Part shown: positions 12,257 to 20,179 of the stretch, one piece after another
Layout of the letters: the number at the start of each line of letters is the position of its first letter
Position numbering within the stretch: position 1 is the stretch's first letter
DNA from: an uncultured Rothia sp.
GTDB lineage: Bacteria; Actinomycetota; Actinomycetes; Actinomycetales; Micrococcaceae
Reading direction: 5' to 3'
Length of the DNA stretch: 64,000 nucleotides
Assembly: GCF_916715725.1 (NCBI RefSeq)
Contig: NZ_CAKAPD010000010.1
Coordinates: 12,319-76,318, forward strand
Notes under the pieces: model-generated
Told to the model about the DNA's origin: nothing
Databases searched by the model: none
What the model saw: the letters and a program-made list of their open reading frames with translations, nothing else
Program-made: the position numbers and the translations under genes

Positions 12257-13063
12257 ATGTCTACTGAGAACACGCAGCCTAGCCAGGCACCCGAATCCAC
12301 CGAAGAAAAGGCCAAGAAGCCGGTTCCCGAGGAATTCTTCCGCCAGCCCTACTCCTTCGTCCGCCGCGGCGACCGCCTCACCGCGCGCCGCCAGAAGGCG
12401 TGGGACACCTACTCCCCCACCCACGTGCTGGACATCCCGCGCCTGCGCACCGACACCTCCGTCGCGCCCGAGGCGACCTTCGACCCGGTTAAGATTTACG
12501 GCCGCGAGGCGTACCAGGTCGTCGAGATCGGTTCCGGTCTGGGCGAGGCGATTGTGCACCGCGCAGCTGAGGTGCCCGAGGCGAACTTCCTCGCCGTTGA
12601 GGTGTACACCCCCGGCATCGCGGACCTGCTGCTGAAGATGGGCAACGCCGGCGTGGAGAACGTGCGTGTGGCTCAGGCGAACGCACCCGAACTGCTCGAC
12701 AACATGCTTGAGGAGAACTCCGTGGACGAGCTGTGGGTGTTCTTCCCGGACCCCTGGCACAAGTCCCGCCACCACAAGCGCCGCCTGGTGTCCCCGGCGT
12801 TCGCTGATAAGGTTGCGCGCGTGCTCAAGCCCGGCGGCATTTGGCGACTGGCGACTGACTGGGAGGAGTACGCCCTGGTCATGCGTGAGGTTCTGGAGGT
12901 GCACCCCGACTTTGAGAACGTGAACCCCGGCGCCGGTGCGACCGAGGAGGATCCGCTGGGTGGTTGGGCTCCGCGTTGGGAAGGTCGTACCCTCACCAGC
13001 TTTGAGCGTAAGGCTCAGGAGGCGGGCCGCCGCGCGCACGATCTGACCTACCGCCGCAAGTAA
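12257..13063 (+). CDS. trmB: tRNA (guanine-N7-)-methyltransferase
   Basis: 268 aa. TrmB uses S-adenosylmethionine to make 7-methylguanosine at position 46 of tRNA variable loops. Diagnostic motifs: SAM-binding VVEIGSGLGE (near residue 90), the acidic FLAVEVY, the TrmB signature ELWVFFPDPWHKSRHHKRRL (near 158-178) and a C-terminal TDWEEYA. The N-terminal ~45 residues are a charged, Pro/Glu/Lys-rich extension. No Shine-Dalgarno is seen before the ATG, while a possible -10 (TATTCT) lies 7-8 nt upstream, so a leaderless transcript is possible. It ends at a perfect hairpin. Confidence 0.95.
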   Translation: MSTENTQPSQAPESTEEKAKKPVPEEFFRQPYSFVRRGDRLTARRQKAWDTYSPTHVLDIPRLRTDTSVAPEATFDPVKIYGREAYQVVEIGSGLGEAIVHRAAEVPEANFLAVEVYTPGIADLLLKMGNAGVENVRVAQANAPELLDNMLEENSVDELWVFFPDPWHKSRHHKRRLVSPAFADKVARVLKPGGIWRLATDWEEYALVMREVLEVHPDFENVNPGAGATEEDPLGGWAPRWEGRTLTSFERKAQEAGRRAHDLTYRRK

Positions 13064-13122
13064 GCGAGGCAGCGCCGGCATCAGGTGGCGCAGCTTAGCG
13101 CGGGTTAGCGCGAATATACGTT

Positions 13123-13166
13123 AAGGAGGTGAGGCTCCCCGATCATTCGGGGAGCCTCACCTCCTT
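13123..13166. repeat. Perfect 20-bp inverted repeat, left border of cyclase island / terminator
   Basis: Arms AAGGAGGTGAGGCTCCCCGA and its exact complement with a 4-nt TCAT loop. It works as a terminator for trmB (T-rich after it) and probably for the leftward cyclase gene. An identical 44-nt copy lies at 14990-15033 on the other side of the island. Confidence 0.9.
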
Positions 13167-13197
13167 GTTCATATACGGATTCTTCTATAGCTAAACC

Positions 13198-14100
13198 CTA
13201 TGATTCATCAGCCGATATATGCTTCAAAGCTTTCTCGTAAATAAATCGATAGGAATCATTTCTAAATTTTTCAAAATCTTCCAATTTCTCTATTTCTTTC
13301 GAAATATTAATCTGTATGGGTTCACCAGTGAATTCTTCAAGAACCGAGAAATTTCCTATAGGGACGTAATACAGAGGGTACTCAACAAGACCAGTTTCTT
13401 TAATGGTGCACCCTTTTAGCTCACATTTTCCCATAGAATATATACTAAATGGACTTATCTTATTTTTTTCAAGACCCACCATTACAAGATAAGCCAAATA
13501 GGGCGATAGAATCATTCGATGTGCCTCAGATTGCTCTGCAACCCTAAACCCAAGATCAACATCAAATCCAATAAAATCTATAAAATAGTCTTTTTGAATG
13601 TCTCGAAGAGAGGAGGCTTCTAGATTTCCATGCATACACTCCAATTTATCTTTATTCTTTAAAGCTTCACCCAATTCCTTAGGCATAAGATGCCAACGAT
13701 AATCCCATAGATTTCCTTGCGAATGAAGAATAAAAGCATAGGCACGCAGATTTAATGAGAATGATAAATCAGCAACCAGCCTAGACGAAACTGTCTGAAC
13801 GGAAACAATAAACTCTTGTAGCGCATCGACGATGCTCTCAGAGTTAGGGTTGCCATCATCTCCGGCAGGAATACATCGGAGATACACAAGCTCATCGCCC
13901 CTAACTCGCCATAAGAACCACTCCGCGTCGCTTGCAGAATCTGCATCACGATCCAAGCTCCTCAAGCTCTCGTCAAACCTTTCCATAAAGCTCAATATTG
14001 CATGATCACCAGACCTTGGATGCTGAATTTTCAAGGCAGTGGATTCGCTGATATCAATACCACACACCAACAACGAGCTTGTTCTAGAATCAGTTTCCAC
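13198..14100 (-). CDS. Class III nucleotide cyclase-like protein (Pycsar PycC-like candidate)
   Basis: 300 aa from the GTG at 14100, chosen for GAGAGG 6 nt upstream; a GTG at 14121 is an alternative. The protein has the pattern of a class III nucleotidyl cyclase: first metal Asp in CGIDISESTA (Asp16), second metal Asp in the hairpin RVRGDELVYL (Asp69), and DVDLGFRVAEQSEAHRMILS, which parallels the cyclase motif D.G..vN.AaRL..A....I..S. It overlaps the 3' end of a PycTM-like membrane protein gene, as in Pycsar systems, where a cyclase makes cCMP or cUMP on phage infection. Base product is not readable. AT-rich, unlike flanking genes. Function is inferred from motifs plus context. Confidence 0.72.
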   Translation of the reverse strand: METDSRTSSLLVCGIDISESTALKIQHPRSGDHAILSFMERFDESLRSLDRDADSASDAEWFLWRVRGDELVYLRCIPAGDDGNPNSESIVDALQEFIVSVQTVSSRLVADLSFSLNLRAYAFILHSQGNLWDYRWHLMPKELGEALKNKDKLECMHGNLEASSLRDIQKDYFIDFIGFDVDLGFRVAEQSEAHRMILSPYLAYLVMVGLEKNKISPFSIYSMGKCELKGCTIKETGLVEYPLYYVPIGNFSVLEEFTGEPIQINISKEIEKLEDFEKFRNDSYRFIYEKALKHISADES

Positions 14101-14917
14101 TGGAGACCTCTCGATTTTCACCTGACTTTTTATTCAATTCACCAATCAGGGAAAGCACATTTATATCTTTATATTTTTTTAGAACAAAAACTAGAAGGAC
14201 AACAAGCGCAACCACAGCAATAAAAGAGAAGCACCAAAACTCTGAGGCTTTCACTGCAACCCAAGGAATGAACCCAGATAGGAAAAATGTCAAGAAAATA
14301 GCGCTCAGAAATACAGAAGTTTGAAGATCTTGAACGCCCTTAAATTTTTTATCGGCGATATCTGCAAGAGTGGATATCTGCCCTCTCATATAATTAATTT
14401 TATTTTCATATGATACCTTTTCTAGATTATCTACACTTTCATTACTTTCACCGTAGGATCCATAAAAAAATATATTACCTTTATCTCCTTTTACAGTCCT
14501 ATTCGGCTTCTGAAAAAACCCAATATTGAACGATAAAAGTACAGCCACTACAAACAAAGCTGTCCATGCACCTGTCCATAGATTCCAGAAATTATTAATT
14601 TTATCCGCGCTTGGGATAAGCGCCCCGTACGCAGCTATGATAAAGCCCTGGACAGCCAACAGCATCTGGATTCTCACGTCACCATTCTTAATCCAATCAG
14701 AAAAGTATTGAATAATCCTCCACAGCTCCTCATAGCTCAAACCCTGATTAGCCTGGTCCGCTATTTGAACTCCTGCTGTCTGCTGATTTGCATCAGTTGT
14801 TGCATCATCAATGGCTACCGAGTCTTCAGAAGCTGCTGTTTTCTCAACGGCTATCTGCATCTTTATCATCGTAGATTTCCACTGCACAAAAGTGTTCCAG
14901 TCAAACACTTTTTTCAT
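14090..14917 (-). CDS. PycTM-like transmembrane effector
   Basis: 275 aa, start supported by GAGGAGAGG upstream. An Ala/Thr/Asp-rich N-terminal region (1-70) is followed by two helices (near 84-105 and 112-135), a cytoplasmic loop, and two C-terminal helices (near 200-222 and 227-247). The loop reads NIFFYGSYGES..VDNLEKVS and ISTLADIADKKFKGVQ, which I read as the Pycsar effector pattern (FFGS..., then la.ia..Ky..l). In Pycsar, cyclic CMP/UMP binding makes such proteins disrupt the membrane and abort infection. It is the first gene of a two-gene leftward operon overlapping the cyclase by 11 bp. AT-rich, so probably horizontally acquired. An unrelated membrane protein cannot be excluded without a profile search. 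Confidence 0.72.
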   Translation of the reverse strand: MKKVFDWNTFVQWKSTMIKMQIAVEKTAASEDSVAIDDATTDANQQTAGVQIADQANQGLSYEELWRIIQYFSDWIKNGDVRIQMLLAVQGFIIAAYGALIPSADKINNFWNLWTGAWTALFVVAVLLSFNIGFFQKPNRTVKGDKGNIFFYGSYGESNESVDNLEKVSYENKINYMRGQISTLADIADKKFKGVQDLQTSVFLSAIFLTFFLSGFIPWVAVKASEFWCFSFIAVVALVVLLVFVLKKYKDINVLSLIGELNKKSGENREVSSGN

Positions 14918-14989
14918 TTTGTCAGCCTCTCCTCTATCTCAGTACCCCGAGCTTGTTAGTCCAACTATGCTACCTCCAACTATATAACC

Positions 14990-15033
14990 AAGGAGGTGAG
15001 GCTCCCCGATCATTCGGGGAGCCTCACCTCCTT
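14990..15033. repeat. Perfect 20-bp inverted repeat, right border of cyclase island
   Basis: Identical in all 44 nt to 13123-13166. Here it sits upstream of the leftward effector gene and downstream of hspR transcription only at 160 bp on the far side, so a terminator role for a local gene is less obvious than for the left copy. Confidence 0.9.
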
Positions 15034-15193
15034 GTGTGTGGGTCCAGGTGCATGCGGGGCGGGGGTCTACCCTCCCTCGCTTCGTATGACACTAAGACGC
15101 ACAAGCCTATATGGGCGGCTGACCAGCTCAAATGAGCTAGAAGCGAGCTAGAACAGCCGGACCGTTTATCCAAGTGTAGCGGGTTTCGCCGGT

Positions 15194-15700
15194 TTAGCGC
15201 GGCGACTTCGCGTCATCCGCCGCAGCCGGCTGGTGACGCTGACGGTACAGCACCACCGCCGAGGAACGCTGACGCGCCGCCGGGCGGGTACCGCGGGCAA
15301 TATGCACCACGTCGCCGCTGGTACCGGCAGCGAACACGCGCTCCGCCAAGCCCAGCTTCACCTTCGCATCCTCAACCTGACGCTGCAGCGCCGCAATCTG
15401 CTCCTGCTGCTCCTCCACGAGGGACTCCAGCTCAATAATGCGGCGAATACCCTCCAGGGAGACGCCCTCCTGCGAGAGCTGCTGAATCTGCTGCAGACGG
15501 TTAACGTCACGCTGCGAATAGCGGCGCGCCTTACCGGGCGCACGCGAAGGCTGGACCAGGCCGATGCGGTCGTACTGGCGCAGGGTCTGCGGGTGCATGC
15601 CCGCCAGCTCAGCCGCCACAGAAATCACGAAAACCGGCAGGTCCACGCTGTGCAACGGCTTGCCGCTACGGGACTTAGATGATGATTCTCGAGATGCCAT
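15194..15700 (-). CDS. hspR: Heat-shock repressor HspR (MerR family)
   Basis: 168 aa. MerR-type winged helix at residues 20-90 (VFVISVAAELAG, HPQTLRQYDRIGLVQPSR, RRYSQRDVNRLQQIQQLSQ) followed by a Glu/Gln-rich coiled coil (85-115). HspR represses dnaK and other chaperone genes by binding HAIR inverted repeats, often together with DnaK as corepressor; two HAIR sites are visible before dnaK here. The ATG is 3 nt past the dnaJ stop, so the two are cotranscribed and probably coupled. The Lys/Ser-rich N-terminus and a basic C-terminal tail are lineage-specific. Confidence 0.93.
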   Translation of the reverse strand: MASRESSSKSRSGKPLHSVDLPVFVISVAAELAGMHPQTLRQYDRIGLVQPSRAPGKARRYSQRDVNRLQQIQQLSQEGVSLEGIRRIIELESLVEEQQEQIAALQRQVEDAKVKLGLAERVFAAGTSGDVVHIARGTRPAARQRSSAVVLYRQRHQPAAADDAKSPR

Positions 15701-15703
15701 GGT

Positions 15704-16681
15704 TTACTTCGCCTTCTTCAACAGATCCTTACGCGGGTTCTCCTGCGGTGCCAGTTTTACGAACTTATCGAATGCTTCCTGCGCCTCTGCGCTCAGCTCG
15801 GTGGGCAGTACAATCTCGGGGATGACCAGCAGGTCGCCGTCGCCGCCCTTAGCCTTGAAGCCGCGGCCCTTAGCGCGCAGTCGGCGGCCGACCTGGCCGG
15901 GTGCCAGGCGCAACTTCACGGTGGATGCATCGGGCAGGGGCACCTCAATCACTGCGCCGTCGACGGCCTCGGCGAGGGTGACGGGCGCGCGCATAATCAG
16001 GTTGTTGCCCTCGCGCGAGTACACGGAGTCATCGGAGACGCGCACGGTGACCTTCAGGTCGCCACCGCGCAGGCCCTTGCCGCGCAGGCGGACCTTCTGA
16101 CCGTCCTTAATGCCTGCGGGGATGCGTGCCTCGGTGTGGGAGCCATCCGGCAGGAACACGGTCACGGTTGCGCCGGTGTATGCCTGGGCGAGGCTGACGC
16201 GGGTGCTAGTGGTGCTTTCTTCGGGGGCTGCGTGCTGTGCACCGCCGAAACCGCCGCCACCCATGCCGCCGAAGTCGGCGCTGGTGAAGCCTGCGGAGCG
16301 TCGGGAACCGCCGGCGCTACCACCGAAGAGGCCGCCGAGCAGGTCGTCAATGTTGATGCCTGCGCCGCCGCTGCTGAAGCCGCCGAATGCGTCCGCGCCG
16401 GGGTAGCCGGTGTAGCTGCCACCGCCGAAGCCGCCCATGCCAGATGCGCCGTAGCGGCGGATCTGGTCGTACTCTTCGCGCTGCTTCTTATCGGAGAGCA
16501 CGTCGTATGCTTCCGAGATTTCCTTGAACTTCTTCTCTGCTGCGGCGTCGCCGGGGTTCAGGTCCGGGTGGTACTTGCGGGAGAGCTTGCGGTACGCCTT
16601 CTTGATGTCGCTTTCGCTTGCGTCTTCGCTGACACCCAGTGCCTTATAAAAGTCGTCGGTTAGCCAGTTTTCACTTGCCAT
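15704..16681 (-). CDS. dnaJ: DnaJ/CbpA-type co-chaperone without zinc finger
   Basis: 325 aa. J domain at residues 8-75 with the HPD motif in KYHPDLNPGD; Gly/Phe-rich linker (about 80-160); C-terminal substrate-binding domains I and II. The four CxxCxGxG zinc motifs of canonical DnaJ are absent, so this is a type II (CbpA-like) J protein. It stimulates DnaK ATPase activity. It has GGAG before the ATG and leads the dnaJ-hspR transcript, 357 bp downstream of grpE with its own promoter-like sequence. Confidence 0.93.
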   Translation of the reverse strand: MASENWLTDDFYKALGVSEDASESDIKKAYRKLSRKYHPDLNPGDAAAEKKFKEISEAYDVLSDKKQREEYDQIRRYGASGMGGFGGGSYTGYPGADAFGGFSSGGAGINIDDLLGGLFGGSAGGSRRSAGFTSADFGGMGGGGFGGAQHAAPEESTTSTRVSLAQAYTGATVTVFLPDGSHTEARIPAGIKDGQKVRLRGKGLRGGDLKVTVRVSDDSVYSREGNNLIMRAPVTLAEAVDGAVIEVPLPDASTVKLRLAPGQVGRRLRAKGRGFKAKGGDGDLLVIPEIVLPTELSAEAQEAFDKFVKLAPQENPRKDLLKKAK

Positions 16682-16767
16682 GTTGTGTTTCTCCTTCTGC
16701 GGTGATGCGCCGCCCTCCTCGGTTACGGGACGGCTTGCAGGGGCACCGCGTGCTTGTGTTAATACTC

Positions 16768-16796
16768 TATATAAAAGTTTAGTCTACTTGACTCAA
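16768..16796 (-). promoter_or_regulatory. Predicted dnaJ-hspR promoter
   Basis: On the minus strand TTGAGT (16796-16791) and TATATA (16773-16768) are 17 nt apart, about 90 nt before dnaJ. The -35 overlaps the dyad TTGAGTCAA, which resembles fused HspR half-sites, but no full 7-7-7 HAIR is present here. Confidence 0.55.
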
Positions 16797-16966
16797 TTTT
16801 GAAAGGGCTGAGCCCAAAAAAATAGCACCCCTACAAGCCTTTTAACCGCCGCCACAGCTCGCCAAAACCCGCGCCAGCACCGGGTAAACAGTCCCGACAG
16901 AACAGGCGCGACCAGGCAGAACAGCCCGTGCAAATAGCTCAGGCAGAACAGCCCAGGCAAACAACA

Positions 16967-17002
16967 GGGCGGGCACTCCCCCACCAGGGAGAGCACCCGC
17001 CC
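16967..17002 (-). terminator. Terminator after grpE
   Basis: Hairpin GGGCGGG.ACTCCC / GGGAG...CCCGCCC, 36 nt beyond the grpE stop. Just to its left the 14-nt string AGGCAGAACAGCCC occurs twice (16914 and 16941). The rest of 16682-17038 shows only the dnaJ promoter. Confidence 0.6.
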
Positions 17003-17038
17003 GTCGTTAGTTATTCAGCCAATGCTTAGCCGACCACC

Positions 17039-17617
17039 TTACGGTGCGACAGCCACAGCCACCTGAGCGGTACGAACCACACGGTCGTTCACGCGGTAGC
17101 CGTAACGCAGAACCATGGAGACATGATCCTCAGCCACCTCGTCGGTGGGCTGCTGCAGTACAGCTTCGTGGATGTTCGGGTCGAAGGCGTCGCCTACTTC
17201 ACCGAAACGCTCCACGCCCTGCTTGCTGAGCAGCTCTTCGAGCTTGGTAGCGATGGAGGCGAAGGGGCCTTCCTGCAGGTCGCCGTGCTTGCGTGCGGCG
17301 TCGATATCATCGAGCACCGGCAGCAGTGCGGTCACCAGTTCACTGGTTACGAAGCCTCGCAGCTGCTCCTTTTCGCGAGCGGTGCGGTTCTTGAAGTTAG
17401 TGAACTCTGCCTGCAGGCGAAGCAGGGAGTCCAGGCGCTCCGCGGCGAGTGCCGCATCCGCAGATTCTGCTTCTACGGCGTCCTGGAGCTCAGCCTCGAC
17501 AGCTTCCGCAGCTTCCTCGGGGCTTTCGACCGATTCAGCTTCGGGGTGGCCTTCCGCTGCGGGGGCGTTGAATGCCTCCTCCAGCGGGTCGGGGGTGACG
17601 TTTTCCTGCTCAGCCAT
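17039..17617 (-). CDS. grpE: Nucleotide exchange factor GrpE
   Basis: 192 aa. GrpE releases ADP from DnaK. The acidic Glu/Ala-rich N-terminus (1-60) precedes the long dimer helix (LLRLQAEFTNFKNRTAREKE, LPVLDDIDAARKHGDL) and the beta domain with the family signature VERFGEVGDAFDPNIHEAV, ending YRVNDRVVRTAQVAVAV. The ATG is 2 nt after the dnaK stop, so they form one operon. Confidence 0.96.
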   Translation of the reverse strand: MAEQENVTPDPLEEAFNAPAAEGHPEAESVESPEEAAEAVEAELQDAVEAESADAALAAERLDSLLRLQAEFTNFKNRTAREKEQLRGFVTSELVTALLPVLDDIDAARKHGDLQEGPFASIATKLEELLSKQGVERFGEVGDAFDPNIHEAVLQQPTDEVAEDHVSMVLRYGYRVNDRVVRTAQVAVAVAP

Positions 17618-17619
17618 GA

Positions 17620-19452
17620 TTACTTCTTCTCGTCTTCGTCGATAACCTCGGCGTCGACAACGTCCTCATCAGCGGCGGGCTTGGACTCGGATGCCTCAGC
17701 CTGTGCTGCTGCGTAGAGTGCCTCGCCCAGCTTGGATCGGGATGCCTGCAGCTTCTCGAATGCGGACTTCACTGCTGCGTCGTCGTCGCCCTCGAGTGCC
17801 TTCTTCAGCTCGTCGACATCGCCCTGGACCTCGGTCTTGACGTTCTCGGGCAGCTTGTCGCCGTTCTCCTTCAGAAGCTTCTCAGTGGTGTATGCGACGG
17901 ACTCGGCTTCGTTGCGGGTGTCAGCAGCCTCGCGGCGTGCCTTGTCCTGCTCAGCGTGTGCCTCTGCGTCCTTGACCATGCGGTCGATGTCGTCCTTGGA
18001 GAGGGAGGTGCCGCCGGTGATGGTCATGGACTGCTCAACGCCGGTGCCCTTGTCCTTTGCGGAGACGTGGACGATGCCGTTTGCGTCGATGTCGAAGGTA
18101 ACCTCAATCTGGGGCACGCCACGGGGTGCGGGGGCGATGCCGGTCAGCTCGAAGGTACCCAGGTTCTTGTTGTCGCGAGTGAACTCACGCTCACCCTGGA
18201 AGACCTGAATGGTCACGGAGGGCTGGTTGTCCTCTGCGGTGGTGAAGGTCTCGGAACGCTTGGTCGGGATTGCGGTGTTGCGCTCGATCAGCTTGGTCAT
18301 CACGCCGCCCTTGGTCTCGATACCGAGGGAGAGGGGGGTGACGTCGATCAGCAGAACGTCCTTACGGTCGCCCTTCAGCACGCCTGCCTGCAGTGCTGCA
18401 CCCATTGCCACGACCTCGTCGGGGTTCACACCCTTGTTGGGCTCGCGGCCGGTGAGCTCCTTGACGAGCTCAGCAACAGCGGGCATACGGGTGGAGCCAC
18501 CGACCAGGATGACCTCAGAAATCTCGGAGATGGACACGCCAGCTTCCTTGATTACGTCGAGTACGGGCTTCTTGGTGCGCTCGAGCAGGTCGCGGGTCAG
18601 TTCCTCGAACTTTGCGCGGGTCAGCTTCTCATCCAGGTGGATGGGGCCCTCGGGGGTCACGGACAGGTACTGCAGGGAGATGTTGGTGCTAGAAGCGCTG
18701 GACAGCTCCTTCTTAGCCTGCTCAGCTGCTTCCTGCAGACGCTGCAGAGCAATCTTGTCCTTGGACAGGTCTGCGCCGGTGTTTGCCTTCACCTGTGCGA
18801 GCAGCCACTCGACGACGCGGTGGTCCCAGTCGTCACCACCGAGGCGGTTGTCACCGCTGGTTGCGCGAACCTGAATGGTGGAGAAGCCGTCGTCGTCCTT
18901 GCCAACTTCCAGCAGGGAGACGTCGAAGGTACCGCCACCGAGGTCGAAGACCAGGATGAGCTCGTCTTCCTTACCCTTGTCCAGGCCGTATGCCAGTGCT
19001 GCGGCGGTGGGCTCGTTGACGATACGCAGGACGTTCAGACCTGCAATCTCGCCGGCTTCCTTGGTTGCCTGACGCTCAGCGTCGTTGAAGTATGCGGGAA
19101 CGGTGATGACGGCGTCGGTGACCTTGTCGTTCAGGAATGCCTCTGCGTCGCCCTTCAGCTTCATGAGGATACGAGCGGAGATTTCCTGCGGGGTGTACTT
19201 CTTACCGTCGATCTCGGTGGTCCAGTCGGTGCCCATGTGGCGCTTGACGGAGGAGATGGTGCGGTCGACGTTGGTCACCGCCTGACGCTTTGCAACGCTA
19301 CCGACCAGAACCTCGCCGTCCTTGGAGAATGCGACGACGGAGGGGGTGGTGCGGGTGCCCTCTGCGTTAGCGATGACGACCGGGTCGCCACCTTCCAGTG
19401 CTGCTACGACCGAGTTGGTGGTACCGAGGTCAATACCTACTGCACGTGCCAT
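17620..19452 (-). CDS. dnaK: Chaperone DnaK (Hsp70)
   Basis: 610 aa from the ATG at 19452 (MARAVGIDLGTTNS). The frame opens with a GTG at 19464, but that codon overlaps the AAGGAG site, so the inner ATG, 11 nt from it, is preferred. Hsp70 signatures: IDLGTTNSVV (start), VFDLGGGTFDVSLLEVG (near 165-181) and VILVGGSTRMPAV (near 305-317). The acidic C-terminal lid ends DVVDAEVIDEDEKK. ATP-driven folding with GrpE and DnaJ. Two HAIR operators flank its promoter, indicating HspR control. Confidence 0.98.
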   Translation of the reverse strand: MARAVGIDLGTTNSVVAALEGGDPVVIANAEGTRTTPSVVAFSKDGEVLVGSVAKRQAVTNVDRTISSVKRHMGTDWTTEIDGKKYTPQEISARILMKLKGDAEAFLNDKVTDAVITVPAYFNDAERQATKEAGEIAGLNVLRIVNEPTAAALAYGLDKGKEDELILVFDLGGGTFDVSLLEVGKDDDGFSTIQVRATSGDNRLGGDDWDHRVVEWLLAQVKANTGADLSKDKIALQRLQEAAEQAKKELSSASSTNISLQYLSVTPEGPIHLDEKLTRAKFEELTRDLLERTKKPVLDVIKEAGVSISEISEVILVGGSTRMPAVAELVKELTGREPNKGVNPDEVVAMGAALQAGVLKGDRKDVLLIDVTPLSLGIETKGGVMTKLIERNTAIPTKRSETFTTAEDNQPSVTIQVFQGEREFTRDNKNLGTFELTGIAPAPRGVPQIEVTFDIDANGIVHVSAKDKGTGVEQSMTITGGTSLSKDDIDRMVKDAEAHAEQDKARREAADTRNEAESVAYTTEKLLKENGDKLPENVKTEVQGDVDELKKALEGDDDAAVKSAFEKLQASRSKLGEALYAAAQAEASESKPAADEDVVDAEVIDEDEKK

Positions 19453-19574
19453 ATGTTTATTCACTCCTTGTGATCAGTGCCCCGCTTCTTCTAACGCGAG
19501 GCGGGTTAGTTTGAAAGTTTTGGAGGCGAGGGTGCTGCGCGTGCCGCTCCGCGTGGGGTGGTCTGCGCGGCTCC

Positions 19575-19595
19575 CTTGAGCCCCATGTACTCAAG
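19575..19595. promoter_or_regulatory. HAIR operator 1 (HspR site) before dnaK
   Basis: CTTGAGC-N7-ACTCAAG, one mismatch from the HAIR consensus CTTGAGT-N7-ACTCAAG. It overlaps the -10 of the dnaK promoter. Confidence 0.88.
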
Positions 19596-19622
19596 TATGC
19601 ACCCTCCCGGAGGGACTGTCAA
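19594..19622 (-). promoter_or_regulatory. dnaK promoter
   Basis: On the minus strand TTGACA (19622-19617), 17-nt spacer, CATACT (19599-19594). The spacer holds a small CTCCCGGAG dyad. Lies about 140 nt before the dnaK ATG. Confidence 0.75.
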
Positions 19623-19626
19623 TAGA

Positions 19627-19647
19627 GTTGAGCGAACTTTACTCAAC
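19627..19647. promoter_or_regulatory. HAIR operator 2 (HspR site) upstream of -35
   Basis: GTTGAGC-N7-ACTCAAC, same 7-7-7 geometry as operator 1 with symmetric end-base changes; centres are 52 nt (about five helical turns) apart, suiting cooperative binding. Confidence 0.72.
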
Positions 19648-19835
19648 TTTTTTTCGCGAGTCTGTGTGAGGGGCGGGTTTTTCGGGGCTCTGGAGGGGTG
19701 TTTTGCGGGCGATTTTGGGGGTGGCGGCAAGGCGCGTATGGGCGGTTTTACCGCGAAATTCCGCGGTTTTTGAGTGGCGCGAGGGTGCGGCGCGGCGATT
19801 CAGCGCACGGCGGACAGCACCGAGCGCACGGGGCG

Positions 19836-19857
19836 AAAAAATTTTTAAAAATTTTTT
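19836..19857. repeat. 22-bp A/T palindrome
   Basis: A6-T5-A5-T6, a perfect palindrome in GC-rich surroundings between dnaK and the pentapeptide genes. The rest of 19660-20179 shows an AT-rich hairpin-like AGATTC/GAATCT pair near 20005-20033, but no gene. Confidence 0.7.
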
Positions 19858-20179
19858 AAAAGAGGGGTGGAAAACCCAAAAATTGGGGTGCGGGAGGTGC
19901 CGGAAGGTGGTCTGGGCGCACCTTATATAGGGTGCGCGGGAAGATTTTTACGTCTGGAAGCTAGGCCTCTGGCAGCGTTGCTAGAACTGGAGTGAGACAT
20001 TAGAGATTCACTCCCCTTATATATAGAGAGAATCTGTTTACTAGCTCCATCGCTCACTTTATGGAGGCATCTCCGCTTGTCCGACCCGTAATTCTCCAAC
20101 CTTCACCTGTGGCTTGAGAGCACCCGCCTGCCGTATCCTGGTTACGACCATATCCTCTCAAAGTAGAAAGGAAACTCCG

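Noticed and set aside
15704..16681. Canonical DnaJ with zinc fingers
   Set aside because: No CxxCxGxG motif exists in the protein, so it was called a type II J protein.
17956..19473. 505-aa forward frame opposite dnaK
   Set aside because: It is the complement of dnaK codons (Val/Leu/Gly-rich, no motifs) and dnaK is certain.
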